Source: Oscillospiraceae bacterium
Lineage (GTDB): Bacteria; Bacillota; Clostridia; Oscillospirales; CAG-272
Direction of reading: 5' to 3'
Length of the DNA stretch: 64,000 nt
NCBI GenBank assembly: GCA_015063695.1
Contig: SVTQ01000008.1
Span: 1 to 64,000 of the forward strand
The translations under genes were made by a program, and so were the position numbers. Below are positions 38,497-47,773 of this stretch, piece after piece. The notes beneath the pieces were generated by a model. That model was not told where the DNA came from, made no database searches, and saw only the letters and a list, made by a program, of their open reading frames with translations. The first letter of the stretch is position 1. Each line of letters opens with the position of its first letter.

Positions 38497-41400
38497 TTAC
38501 GCTCTTGACATCTGAACCTTTACAGAGCCGATTTCAAGCTCGATCTCACCTGTATAGTCAGCGCTTGCAAGAGGAGCATCACTGATGCTTGCAAGAAGCT
38601 CGGCTTCGATATATTCCTTGTTTGCGGAAATGATCTCGGCCGCCTTGCCTTCTGCTTCAAAGTATACGCTTATGCTGTCGGATACGTTGAAGTCAGCATC
38701 CTTTCTGCATACCTGGCACTGACGGAGAATGTCGCGGAGGAAGCCTTCCGCAAGAAGCTCTTCAGTTACGTTCATGTCAAGACTTACGATATAGCCGCCA
38801 TCCTTAACGATGGAGATATTGGGCTTGGAAACTGCAGTGAGAGTAAAGAGCTCTGCGGGCATTTCCTTATCGTAACCGGGAACTGTTACCATAGCCCCTG
38901 CTTCGATGGAAGCTACAACTGCCGCCATAGCATCAGCATCAAGCTCCTGAAGCATACCCTTTACCTTGTTTACGTCACCCTTGAGGAAAGCACCTGCCTT
39001 TCTGAAATCGAGACCTGCAAGCTTAACTTCAAGTGCGTTTGTATTTTCAAGAACAACAAGGTTCTTAACATTTACTTCACCCAGCATGATGGAAACGAGA
39101 GCTTCGTCGATCTCGACTTTTCCGTCTTCGCGGCAGAGGTAGAGGTTTGCGAGAGGCTGACGGATACGGCACTGCTTTTCGTTTCTGAGCTTGAGAACGA
39201 GGGAGATGATGTTTCTTACTTCGTCAACGCTGTCGATAACAGAAGAGAATTCTTCAACGCCTTCCATAACTGTGGGCCATTCTGTAAGGTGAACGGATTC
39301 TGCGCTCTCTGTTGAATAGCGGAGAACGACTTCCTGCCATACGTGCTCTGTCATGAAGGGGATGATGGGAGCCATGACCTGAGTTATGGTCTTTATTGCG
39401 TACATCATTACGGTGTAAGCTGTCATCTTGTCCTCTGTATCTTCTACCTTCCAGAAACGTCTGCGGTTTACACGGATATAGAAGTTGGAGATATCGTCAA
39501 CTACCTTTTCATAGTAAGCAACAAGGTCCTTTGTGGAGTAGGACTCCATAGCTTCCGTTGCGCGTCTTACAAACTCGTTAACGAGAGCGATGAGCCAACG
39601 GTCAACGAGGCAGAGCTTGGAAACGTCGATGGAATTAAGGTCTACCTTCGGCTTGTCGATCTCAGCGTAGGTTGCAAAGAATGTGGAGAGGTTCCAGTAA
39701 GCGAGAAGCTTTCTCTTTGCGCCGTCACCGAGGTTGAAGCCGTATCTTACGTCGTTTGTGATGGGAGCTGCCGCGTAGATATATCTTGAGGGGTCAGCGC
39801 CGACCTTGTCAGCAGCCTCGTCAAATCTTATCATAAAGCCTGTCTTGGAGAAGCGGCTTCCGTCCTCTGCGGTTACCATACCGTAGGTTCCGACCTGCTC
39901 GTAGGGAGGCTCGTCGATAAGAACCGTACTCATAAAGAGCATGGAATAGAACCAGAGACGGATCTGTTCCTTCATTTCAACAACGTACTCTGCAGGGAAA
40001 TACTGCTTCCAGTATTCCTTATCTTCGAAATACTTAAGTGTGGAGAAAGGAACGATACCTGCGTCAAGCCAAACGTCACCGACCTGAGTAACTCTTGTTA
40101 CGGGCTTTCCGCAGTGAGGACAGGTGATGTGAATTTCATCGATCCAGGGTCTGTGGAGATGAGGAATAGCATCAACGAGATCCTTCTCGATAGCCTTTTC
40201 TCTCAGCTCTTCCTTGGAGCCGATAACGGTTACGTGACCGCATTCTTCACAGTTATAGAAAGGCAGGGGCAGACCGTAGAAACGCTTTCTGGAAATGTTC
40301 CAGTCTGTCATGTTGTTGAGCCAGTCAAGCATTCTCTTGCCCTGATAGGGGGGATTCCACTTTACCTTTTCCGCATTTCTGATAAGACGGGGACGAAGCT
40401 CTTCAACGTCGATAGCCCATTCCTTAACACAGCGGAAGAGAATTTCCGTCTTACATCTCCAACAAACGGGATAGCTGTGAACGATCTTATGTGTGTAGAA
40501 CAGCTTGCCGCGATTTTTCAGCTCTTCAAATACTTCGTCACGGATGTCGTGTGCGCTCTTGCCTGCGAACATTCCGCAGCCTGCGCTCATGATACCGTAT
40601 TCGTCGATGGGGATAAGAACGTCAAGACCTTCGCGCTTACCGAGCTCAAAGTCTTCGGCACCGCAGCCGGGAGCGATATGAACAACGCCGCAGCCTTCAT
40701 CGTCGAGAACGTCTTCCCAGGGAACGATCTTGTGGTCAACGCCTGCCTGAATGCCGAATTCGGGGAAGCATGTTTCGTAGTGGAGACCGACAAGGTCGGC
40801 ACCCTTGAATTCTTCAGCAATCTCGTACTTGCCTTCGAACTTGCCCTTGTAGTAGGTCTTGCCCATGATGAGCTTCTGACCTTCGTCTGTTATCATGGAA
40901 ACGTAGGTCAGCTCAGGGTTAACCGCGAGAGCAACGTTGGACGTGAGTGTCCAGGGAGTTGTAGTCCAAACGAGCATGTAAGCATCCTTCTCAACGAGAG
41001 GAAGCTTGATGAACACTGCCGTATGCTCTATCTCCTTATAAGAGCCGGACATTTCGTGCTCGGAGAGGGACGTACCGCAACGGGGACACCAGGGCATAGG
41101 CTTATGTACCTGCTTGATCCAGCCGTTATCGTCACACTTCTTGAGGAATGCCCAGATACCTGTGATATTGGAATCCTTGTAGGTGTAGTAGGAGTTATCC
41201 CAATCCATCCACTGACCGAGACGCTTGGACTGCTCGGTGATGATGCCGGAATACTTCTTTACTCTTTCGATACACTTGTCTGTGAACTTATCAAGACCGT
41301 ATTCTTCGATATCCTTCTTGCTTTCGAAGCCAAGTTCCTTTTCAACTTCAACTTCTACCCAGAGACCCTGACCGTCAAAGCCGTTGCGGTAGTGAGTGTC

Positions 41401-41631
41401 ATAACCCTGCATAGCCTTGTATCTGAGGAATACGTCCTTCAGAGTTCTGCCCCAAGCATGGTGAATACCCATGGGGTTGTTTGCGGTGATAGGGCCGTCA
41501 ATGAAACGGTACTTCTTACCGTCCTTATTCTTTTCTTTCAGTTTTTCAAAAGATCCCTTTTCTTCCCAAAGTTTAAGCACTTCCTCTTCATTGGCAGAAA
41601 AGGAATAGGAAAAATCAAATGAGTCCTTCAT
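38497..41631 (-). CDS. ileS: Isoleucine--tRNA ligase
   Basis: 1,044 residues from the ATG at 41631 with CGGAGGA upstream. NNPMGIHHAWGRTLKD (about residues 50-65) is the HIGH-type motif in the HHAWGR form of type-2 isoleucyl enzymes. MPWCPRCGTSLSEHEM and the WTTTPWTL editing-domain motif identify the isoleucine branch, and CWRCKTEILFRCVKEWAIDVE and RRRFWKVEDT follow the family. The KMSKS loop reads SRFSKTGF, a marked departure from the consensus. It charges tRNA-Ile in the cytoplasm. Transcribed alone from a promoter 43 bases upstream; the leader is too short for a T-box. Confidence 0.88.
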   Translation of the reverse strand: MKDSFDFSYSFSANEEEVLKLWEEKGSFEKLKEKNKDGKKYRFIDGPITANNPMGIHHAWGRTLKDVFLRYKAMQGYDTHYRNGFDGQGLWVEVEVEKELGFESKKDIEEYGLDKFTDKCIERVKKYSGIITEQSKRLGQWMDWDNSYYTYKDSNITGIWAFLKKCDDNGWIKQVHKPMPWCPRCGTSLSEHEMSGSYKEIEHTAVFIKLPLVEKDAYMLVWTTTPWTLTSNVALAVNPELTYVSMITDEGQKLIMGKTYYKGKFEGKYEIAEEFKGADLVGLHYETCFPEFGIQAGVDHKIVPWEDVLDDEGCGVVHIAPGCGAEDFELGKREGLDVLIPIDEYGIMSAGCGMFAGKSAHDIRDEVFEELKNRGKLFYTHKIVHSYPVCWRCKTEILFRCVKEWAIDVEELRPRLIRNAEKVKWNPPYQGKRMLDWLNNMTDWNISRKRFYGLPLPFYNCEECGHVTVIGSKEELREKAIEKDLVDAIPHLHRPWIDEIHITCPHCGKPVTRVTQVGDVWLDAGIVPFSTLKYFEDKEYWKQYFPAEYVVEMKEQIRLWFYSMLFMSTVLIDEPPYEQVGTYGMVTAEDGSRFSKTGFMIRFDEAADKVGADPSRYIYAAAPITNDVRYGFNLGDGAKRKLLAYWNLSTFFATYAEIDKPKVDLNSIDVSKLCLVDRWLIALVNEFVRRATEAMESYSTKDLVAYYEKVVDDISNFYIRVNRRRFWKVEDTEDKMTAYTVMMYAIKTITQVMAPIIPFMTEHVWQEVVLRYSTESAESVHLTEWPTVMEGVEEFSSVIDSVDEVRNIISLVLKLRNEKQCRIRQPLANLYLCREDGKVEIDEALVSIMLGEVNVKNLVVLENTNALEVKLAGLDFRKAGAFLKGDVNKVKGMLQELDADAMAAVVASIEAGAMVTVPGYDKEMPAELFTLTAVSKPNISIVKDGGYIVSLDMNVTEELLAEGFLRDILRQCQVCRKDADFNVSDSISVYFEAEGKAAEIISANKEYIEAELLASISDAPLASADYTGEIELEIGSVKVQMSRA

Positions 41632-41673
41632 ATATTTCCTCCGAAAATTGTTAATCATATTTATACAAAGTAT

Positions 41674-41702
41674 ATTATACCACCCGTAAACTTTAAAATC
41701 AA
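41674..41702 (-). promoter_or_regulatory. ileS promoter
   Basis: On the minus strand TTGATT (41697-41702), a 17-base spacer ending in TGG, TATAAT (41674-41679). An excellent match, placing transcription start only about 35 bases before the start codon. Confidence 0.85.
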
Positions 41703-41802
41703 TACTTTACTATAAAATAAAATATATTATATATAACGACAGAAAACTCCTTGACACTTACCCGCATTTAATATAAAATACATATATAATTTCAAAAAAG
41801 AA

Positions 41803-41834
41803 GGGTTTTGCCCACGGCAAAACCCCACAAATTC
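41803..41834 (-). terminator. mreB terminator
   Basis: GGGTTTTGCC pairs with GGCAAAACCC around a 3-base loop; the minus strand continues TTCTTTTTT at the far side (positions below 41803). Confidence 0.85.
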
Positions 41835-41935
41835 TTTTCTCTTTTCTCAGCTACGCTGACGCTCCGCATAAATTCCACTAACCGATTAAAATTCGAAGTG
41901 TCATTTATCTTCACTCTATTATTGATGCCTTATCA

Positions 41936-42970
41936 TCAATAATAATTCTGTTGTCTCGTTCTTGAAATATTGAGCGGACCTTCGGGAATTACAGAGATAT
42001 GGTCAAGGGAGAGACCCGTGCCGATGGCAACGCAGTCGACCGCCTTGTTGGCAATTCTCGTTTTGATACCCGTAACGTTGTTGATAAGTCTGTCAAGACC
42101 GAAGAGCAGGCTTCCGCCGCCGGTCATAACGATGCCGTTGTAAAGAATGTCTCCGATAAGCTCGGGGGGAGTTCTTTCAATAACACTGCACACAGCTTCA
42201 ATAACCGCCGTGATAGGCTCCTCGAGCGCCTCGGGCATTTCAAGGGAAGAAATTCTGACGACCTTAGGAAGGCCCTGAATAAGGCATCTGCCCTTAACGT
42301 CGATAACACGGGGCTCGTCGCGATGCCATGCGCCGCCGACCTTCACCTTGATCTCTTCCGCAGTGCGCTCACCGATGGCAACGTTGTATTTTCTTCTTAC
42401 GTATCTTATAATAGCCTCGTCAAACTTGTCTCCCGCAACCTTGATGGATTCGGAAACAACGACGCCGCCGAGAGAAATTACGGCAATATCCGTAGTACCG
42501 CCGCCGATGTCAACTATCATGTGACCGTTGGGAGTGGAAATGTCGATGCCTGCGCCGATAGCCGCCGCCACGGGCTCTTCGATAAGATAAGTCTTCTTTG
42601 CGCCCGCCTGATTTGCGGCATCAAGAACCGCTCTCTCTTCAACCTCGGTGATACCGCTGGGAACGCAGATGATAACTCTGGGCTGCCAGAACAGATTGAA
42701 GGAGCCGCCGCAGGCTCTCTTGATAAAGTGCTGTATCATTCTCAGCGTTACCTCGTACTGGCTGATAACGCCGTCGCGAAGAGGTCTGAGAGCTATTATG
42801 TTACCGGGAGTTCTGCCCAGCATCTGCTGCGCTTCCCTGCCTATTTTAAGTATGTTACCGGTATCACGGTCAATGGCAACTACGGAAGGCTCTTTCATTA
42901 CGATGCCTTTGCCCTTTACGTACACAAGGACCGTCGCAGTTCCAAGGTCTATACCTATATCTTTACGCAT
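41936..42970 (-). CDS. mreB: Rod-shape-determining protein, MreB/Mbl family
   Basis: 344 residues; AAAGGAG precedes the ATG. IGIDLGTATVLVYVKGKGIV (residues 5-24) is the phosphate-1 loop, VGDIGGGTTD-type sequence (MIVDIGGGTTDIAVISLGG, about 155-173) the phosphate-2 loop, and IVMTGGGSLLFGLDRLI the adenosine-binding loop. The actin-like filament guides the elongation machinery under the membrane. It stands alone, not with mreC/mreD, which suggests an Mbl- or MreBH-like paralogue. Confidence 0.93.
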   Translation of the reverse strand: MRKDIGIDLGTATVLVYVKGKGIVMKEPSVVAIDRDTGNILKIGREAQQMLGRTPGNIIALRPLRDGVISQYEVTLRMIQHFIKRACGGSFNLFWQPRVIICVPSGITEVEERAVLDAANQAGAKKTYLIEEPVAAAIGAGIDISTPNGHMIVDIGGGTTDIAVISLGGVVVSESIKVAGDKFDEAIIRYVRRKYNVAIGERTAEEIKVKVGGAWHRDEPRVIDVKGRCLIQGLPKVVRISSLEMPEALEEPITAVIEAVCSVIERTPPELIGDILYNGIVMTGGGSLLFGLDRLINNVTGIKTRIANKAVDCVAIGTGLSLDHISVIPEGPLNISRTRQQNYY

Positions 42971-43181
42971 TGTTACTCCTTTTCTGTGGTTTCTCTATAT
43001 AATAAACCAAAACTCAGTGGTATTTTCGCATTACATATTCCTGCAACCTATATTTTAACACATTCCCTCTTTTTTTGCAACCTCTTTTTTTGACAAAAAA
43101 CTAAAAAGGTGAACGCCTTTATCGTCATTTGCATAAATCCTGCAGAGCATTCTGAAAAATTCCGCAAGTGTTCACACAAAC

Positions 43182-43211
43182 TTCACTTAAACAGATTATA
43201 ATTGCTATAAT
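43182..43211 (+). promoter_or_regulatory. Promoter of the GldA/F/G-like ABC operon
   Basis: TTCACT (43182-43187), 18-base spacer, TATAAT (43206-43211), 43 bases before the TTG start. A small hairpin AAAGG/CCTTT near 43106-43122 lies upstream. Confidence 0.6.
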
Positions 43212-43253
43212 AAATTAATATACGAATTCATAAGTATCAGGGAGGACTGAACT

Positions 43254-44357
43254 TTGATAGAAATCAAAAATCTCACAAAGAAGTACGGTTCCTTTACCGC
43301 TGTAAAGGATCTGAGCTTCACCATTGAAAAGGGCCATATCTACGGCCTTCTCGGCCCCAACGGCGCGGGTAAATCCACCACCATGAACATAATGACGGGA
43401 TGTCTTGCGGCAACGGAAGGCTCCGTTACCGTCAACGGCTGCGATATCTACGAAGAGGCAAAGAAGGCGAAGAAAGCAATAGGCTACCTTCCCGAAATTC
43501 CCCCTCTCTATATCGACATGACACCCTATGAATACCTCGTTTTCGTAGGAAGAGCAAAGGGTATCCCCTCAAAAGACCTTGAGAAATCCGTCACCGAGGT
43601 TATGGAAAAAACAGGAATTACCGAAGTGGCAGACAGACTTATAAAGAACCTCTCCAAGGGCTACAAGCAGAGAGTGGGCATCGCTCAAGCTATTCTCGGG
43701 AACCCGGAAATAATCATTCTCGACGAGCCTACGGTAGGTCTTGACCCCAATCAGCTCGTTGAAGTGAGAAACCTTATCCGCTCCCTGAGGGATGACCACG
43801 CGGTGATCCTCTCCAGTCATATCATGGGCGAGATAACCGCCGTTTGCGACTACGTAATAATGATAGCAAACGGAAAAATAGTAAAGCAGGGCACCCTTGA
43901 AGAGCTTGAAGGAAGCACAAATTCGAACACAATTACCATTGAATCAAGAGGCTCCGCTTCACTTCTCGAAGCGTCAGTAAACGCCCTCGACGGCGTAAAG
44001 TACAGCCGCTTTACGGAAACGGGAACTACCGTCAAGGCAGTTATAGAAACAAAGAAGGGCACAGACGTCAGAGAAGAGCTGTTCTATATTTACGCAGACC
44101 TTAAGGCTCCTATTCTCTCCATGACAAGCTCCTCGGTAAGCCTTGAAGACCTCTTCATCAGACTTACAAGAGAAGCGGAAAAGGCTGACAAAAGCGAAGA
44201 AAAGCCCCGCAGCGAAAAGAAAATTTTCACACCCTCTCCCTTAGGACAGGCATATATTGAAGAAAACCCGGAAATTTCCGAAAATAAACCCGAAGAAGAA
44301 AACGAAGCCGAAGAATACACATCACTTTTCGGCGAAAGCGAAGGAGGCGAAGAATAA
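43254..44357 (+). CDS. ABC transporter ATP-binding protein (GldA-like)
   Basis: 367 residues; the start is a TTG at 43254 fixed by GGAGGA. GLLGPNGAGKSTTMNI (about residues 31-46) is Walker A, NLSKGYKQRVGIAQAIL (about 133-149) the ABC signature, IIILDEPTVGLDP (about 153-165) Walker B, and SSHIM the switch His. The C-terminal 60 residues are an acidic, Glu-rich extension (about 310-367) not found in the basic ABC fold. It energises the ABC-2-type permease encoded next, whose ATG begins one base after this stop codon. Confidence 0.92.
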   Translation: MIEIKNLTKKYGSFTAVKDLSFTIEKGHIYGLLGPNGAGKSTTMNIMTGCLAATEGSVTVNGCDIYEEAKKAKKAIGYLPEIPPLYIDMTPYEYLVFVGRAKGIPSKDLEKSVTEVMEKTGITEVADRLIKNLSKGYKQRVGIAQAILGNPEIIILDEPTVGLDPNQLVEVRNLIRSLRDDHAVILSSHIMGEITAVCDYVIMIANGKIVKQGTLEELEGSTNSNTITIESRGSASLLEASVNALDGVKYSRFTETGTTVKAVIETKKGTDVREELFYIYADLKAPILSMTSSSVSLEDLFIRLTREAEKADKSEEKPRSEKKIFTPSPLGQAYIEENPEISENKPEEENEAEEYTSLFGESEGGEE

Positions 44358-44358
44358 T

Positions 44359-45222
44359 ATGGGCGCAGTATACAGAAAAGAACTGAAAAGCTCTCTCTGC
44401 AACATGACGGGAGTAATATTTATCGCATACGTGCTCTTGTGGTTCGGCATCTACACCGTTGCCGTCAACCTCATGAGCGGCGTTTCACAGTTTGAATACA
44501 CAGTTTCAAGCGCAGGCTTTATATCTCTTCTTGCCCTTCCCGTTCTCACCATGAGAAGCTTCGCGGAGGAAAAGAGCAACAAAACGGACCAGCTTCTCTA
44601 TTCCCTTCCCATAAGCACAACGTCTGTTGTTATCTCCAAATTCCTCGCCATGGCAACTGTTTTTGCAGTACCCGTTGTCATCGCAGGCTTTTATCCCTTT
44701 ATCCTCTCCCTCTACGGAACGGTCTATCTCAACACCGCATATTCAACCCTTATAGCATACTACTTCCTCGGCTGTTCCCTCATTTCCGTGGGAATGTTCA
44801 TTTCCTCGGTAACCGACAGCCAGGTCATAGCTGCAGTGCTCAATATCGGCGCTATCATCCTTATATACTTTATGTCCTCCATCGCAGGGCTCTTCTCCTC
44901 AGCGGCATCCGTCTCCCTCGTATGCGTTATCGCGGCAGCACTTATTGTGGCGTATATCTCCTACGTTCTCACTAAGAACGCAGTTGTGGGCGTGTCCGTG
45001 GGCGCAGTTCTCGCGGGAGCTGCAGGCATCACCTATGCAGTGAAGTCCTCCCTCTTTGAAAACCTCTTCCCCGAGACCCTCGAGGCTCTTGACGTTTTCT
45101 CAAGAACCAACTCCTTCGTTAACGGCATCTTCGACCTTCCTGCAATTATTTTCTATCTCAGCGTGACCGTGTTCTTCGGATTTCTTACAGTCCAGTCCAT
45201 GGAAAAGAAGCGTTGGAACTGA
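44359..45222 (+). CDS. ABC-2 type permease (GldF-like)
   Basis: 287 residues from the ATG at 44359 (GGAGG inside the preceding gene). YRKELKSSLCNMTGVIFIAYVLL is the typical cytoplasmic start and first helix of ABC-2 permeases; about six membrane helices follow (for example FISLLALPVLTMRSFAEEK, LAMATVFAVPVVIAGFYPFI). Partner of the ATPase upstream and of the GldG-like protein downstream. The substrate is unknown; in Bacteroidetes the related GldAFG complex serves gliding and surface protein export, but the Firmicutes complexes have no assigned cargo. Confidence 0.88.
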   Translation: MGAVYRKELKSSLCNMTGVIFIAYVLLWFGIYTVAVNLMSGVSQFEYTVSSAGFISLLALPVLTMRSFAEEKSNKTDQLLYSLPISTTSVVISKFLAMATVFAVPVVIAGFYPFILSLYGTVYLNTAYSTLIAYYFLGCSLISVGMFISSVTDSQVIAAVLNIGAIILIYFMSSIAGLFSSAASVSLVCVIAAALIVAYISYVLTKNAVVGVSVGAVLAGAAGITYAVKSSLFENLFPETLEALDVFSRTNSFVNGIFDLPAIIFYLSVTVFFGFLTVQSMEKKRWN

Positions 45223-45241
45223 TAAAGGAGGTACTTAACTT

Positions 45242-46705
45242 ATGAAACTCAACAGAAAAACACTTAAAATAGGCTCCTTTACTCTCGTTTCAACGGCAGT
45301 TGTTCTTGCGGTCCTTATCTTCGTGAACCTCTTCGTAGCCGAGCTTCCCCGAAACCTCACCTATTTTGACACGACTCCCGGCAAGGTCTACACTCTCAGT
45401 GAGGACAGCCTCACCTTCCTTGAAGGCGTTAACTCTCCCATCAATATTTATATGATAGCGGAAAGCGGAGCTGAGTCCTCTCAGTCCATTCAGATAACCG
45501 CGTTCATCGAAAAATATGCAGAGGCAAATAAAAATATCACCTTTAGTACCGTTGACCCCATTCTCCATCCCGATTTCACAACAAAGTATACTACGGAAAC
45601 TCTCACTCAGAATTCCGTGATCGTTGAAAGTGAAACAAGAAACAGGATCATCGACGGCGGAGCGTGGTATATGTATGAAACCGATATGGGCTCCTTTGAT
45701 GCCGCAACCTACCAGATGTACTACAACTACGGCTACTTTGACGGCACAGACCCCTTCCTTTTCTACGGAGAAATGAACCTGACAGGTGCCATCGACTACG
45801 TAACTGCAACGGATATTCCCAAAGCTTACGTTCTCACAGGCCACGGCGAAAAAGAAATAACAGCGCCTTTCCTCGGCTACATCGACAAAGAGAATATCGA
45901 ATACGAAAGCTTCTCTCTTATGACGGGCGACGGCTCCATCCCCGAGGATGCTGACATCATCATCATTAACGTTCCCACCACCGACTTCCGCGAGGAAGAA
46001 TGTAACACCCTCGTTGAATACTTCCGCGGCGGCGGCAATATCATTCTCACAACAGCCTATAACTACTTCTCAAAGGCCCTCACTCCCAACCTTGCGGCAG
46101 CTCTTGAAAAGATGGGTCTTACCTCCACCGACGGTATCATCGTTGAAGGCTCAACTTCAAACTACTATCAGTACCCCACCTATATTATCCCGAAGACCCA
46201 AAACGAGTGCCCCTATTCCCTTGAAGCGCTCAGCGGCAAGCAGATGTTCACACCCTATGCCCACGGCATCGAAAAGGTTAAGGAAACGTCTTCTGCCGTT
46301 TACGCCCTTTTCTCCACAAGCGACAAGGCATATCTCAAGACAGACCCCTCAAGCTCCGAGACCTTCGATAAGGAAGAGGGCGATGTTGACGGACCTTTCC
46401 TCGTAGGTGCCATGGCATCCCCCGCAGGCTCCGATTCCTCAGCAGGTCTTATCTGGATATCAACTCCCCTTCTCCTTGAAAGTGACTATGACCTTGGCGG
46501 CAACTCCGTATTCTTCGCGGAGACCCTCAAGTGGATGGCTGACAAGGAAACCGGAATCTCCATTCTCGGTGTCGACATGAATTCCGAAATGCTCATGGTA
46601 ACTGAAGGCTCCGTTATCGGCTGGGGCGCCGCTCTCGTTATAGGCCTTCCCCTTATCATCCTTGTAGCAGGACTTTACGTCTGGATCTCAAGACGTAAAA
46701 GATAA
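45242..46705 (+). CDS. GldG-like ABC auxiliary membrane protein
   Basis: 487 residues; AAAGGAGG before the ATG. Residues about 10-32 form the first membrane helix (FTLVSTAVVLAVLIFVNLFVAEL), then the ABC_transp_aux fold outside the membrane (FDTTPGKVYTLSEDS near residue 42, VLTGHGEKEITAPF near 198, DADIIIINVPTTDF near 235). A last helix (GAALVIGLPLIILVAGLYVWI, about 462-482) precedes a basic tail. It forms a complex with the ATPase and permease encoded upstream. Its fold is related to periplasmic-binding/IFT52-like domains; ligand unknown. Confidence 0.87.
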   Translation: MKLNRKTLKIGSFTLVSTAVVLAVLIFVNLFVAELPRNLTYFDTTPGKVYTLSEDSLTFLEGVNSPINIYMIAESGAESSQSIQITAFIEKYAEANKNITFSTVDPILHPDFTTKYTTETLTQNSVIVESETRNRIIDGGAWYMYETDMGSFDAATYQMYYNYGYFDGTDPFLFYGEMNLTGAIDYVTATDIPKAYVLTGHGEKEITAPFLGYIDKENIEYESFSLMTGDGSIPEDADIIIINVPTTDFREEECNTLVEYFRGGGNIILTTAYNYFSKALTPNLAAALEKMGLTSTDGIIVEGSTSNYYQYPTYIIPKTQNECPYSLEALSGKQMFTPYAHGIEKVKETSSAVYALFSTSDKAYLKTDPSSSETFDKEEGDVDGPFLVGAMASPAGSDSSAGLIWISTPLLLESDYDLGGNSVFFAETLKWMADKETGISILGVDMNSEMLMVTEGSVIGWGAALVIGLPLIILVAGLYVWISRRKR

Positions 46706-46723
46706 AAGCGGAGGCAAGAGAAA

Positions 46724-47758
46724 GTGACAGATAAAAAGAAACTGATTACGACCGTAGCTCTCCTTTGTACTCTTGCTGTTTTCCTTGTAGGCTTTCTCGT
46801 TATGAAAAACTATAACGAAAATAATGAAGTACCCGGGGAGACCACCGAGGAAACCTCAGTTAAGGTAACTGAATTCAAAGCTGATGAGCTTACAAACCTC
46901 AGCTACGTTTTCGAAGGAAACGAGTACTCCTTCACAAGAAATACCGACACCACCTGGTCTCTCGATACCGACGAGCTCTTCCCCGTTAAGGACAACACTG
47001 TTGACATAATGGCAACAAAGCTTTCGGGAATCGAAGCGGAAAAGACCGTTGAAAACGGGGACGTTGAGTCCTTCGGATTTGACGCTCCTTACCTCACCGT
47101 AAAGGGTAAATACTCCGACGGCACAACGGTCGAATTCATCTTCGGCAAAACAAATCCCTTCAACGAGCTTGTATATCTTAAGGACGTAAAAAGCGGAAAG
47201 ATATATATGGCAGAGTCCACGGTAATGTCTCCCTTCAAGGTTGCTCTCACAGACCTTATACAGACAGATAAGCTTCCCTCCGACATTTCCGATGACTTTG
47301 TAAACTCCCTTACTATTACCGACGAAGCGGGCACCTCAAAAGCTATTAACCCCGAAATGGGAATGCACCTTACCGAGGCAATGGAGCTTTTCTACAAGCT
47401 TGAATTTCCCGCTTCAAACTGCAAATATACCACCGAAGAGGGTCTTGCAGACTACGGCATCGGAAAAAGTCAGGCAAAGGTCGAGCTTTCCTACAAATCC
47501 CCCGAAACAATTATTAATGAAGACGGCACCTCCTCCACAGTACAGGTTGATACCGACTATAAAATAATCTTCGGTGACAGCTGGGTGAGAGAGGAAACTC
47601 TTGAGGACGAAGACGGCGAGCCTTACGTTGAAAAGACCGTGTTCTACTACTACACCACCCCCGGCTCCACCATCGTTTACAGTATAAACGAAAACGATTA
47701 CGAAAAGCTTATGCACTACGTCGGAATGACCGACGACGAGCTTTACGACGTGGACTGA
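46724..47758 (+). CDS. DUF4340 domain protein
   Basis: 344 residues from a GTG at 46724 after GGAGGCAAG. One N-terminal membrane helix (LITTVALLCTLAVFLVGFLVM, residues 6-26) is followed by repeated beta-rich DUF4340 units (FEGNEYSFTRNTDTTWSLDTDE; GFDAPYLTVKGKYSDGTTVEFIFGKTN). Genes of this family regularly stand after GldG-like genes, and here it is 18 bases behind one, so it is probably the extracytoplasmic fourth subunit of the transporter. Molecular role unknown. Confidence 0.85.
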   Translation: MTDKKKLITTVALLCTLAVFLVGFLVMKNYNENNEVPGETTEETSVKVTEFKADELTNLSYVFEGNEYSFTRNTDTTWSLDTDELFPVKDNTVDIMATKLSGIEAEKTVENGDVESFGFDAPYLTVKGKYSDGTTVEFIFGKTNPFNELVYLKDVKSGKIYMAESTVMSPFKVALTDLIQTDKLPSDISDDFVNSLTITDEAGTSKAINPEMGMHLTEAMELFYKLEFPASNCKYTTEEGLADYGIGKSQAKVELSYKSPETIINEDGTSSTVQVDTDYKIIFGDSWVREETLEDEDGEPYVEKTVFYYYTTPGSTIVYSINENDYEKLMHYVGMTDDELYDVD

Positions 47759-47773
47759 GAAAGGATATTAAAA

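Larger units (their letters stand above)
41632..41935. other. 304-base intergenic region between mreB and ileS
   Basis: It contains the ileS promoter (41674-41702), AT-rich sequence with a possible second promoter near 41750, the mreB terminator (41803-41834), and short sequence with no feature up to 41935. No T-box or other leader RNA is seen. Confidence 0.7.

Noticed and set aside
40114-41622. Long plus-strand open frame (502 codons) opposite ileS
   Set aside because: It is the antisense shadow of the conserved ileS gene, has no ribosome site and matches no family.
41632-41935. T-box leader upstream of ileS (also looked for before glyQS and hisS)
   Set aside because: Good promoters lie too near the start codons and the conserved T-box bulge sequence is absent.
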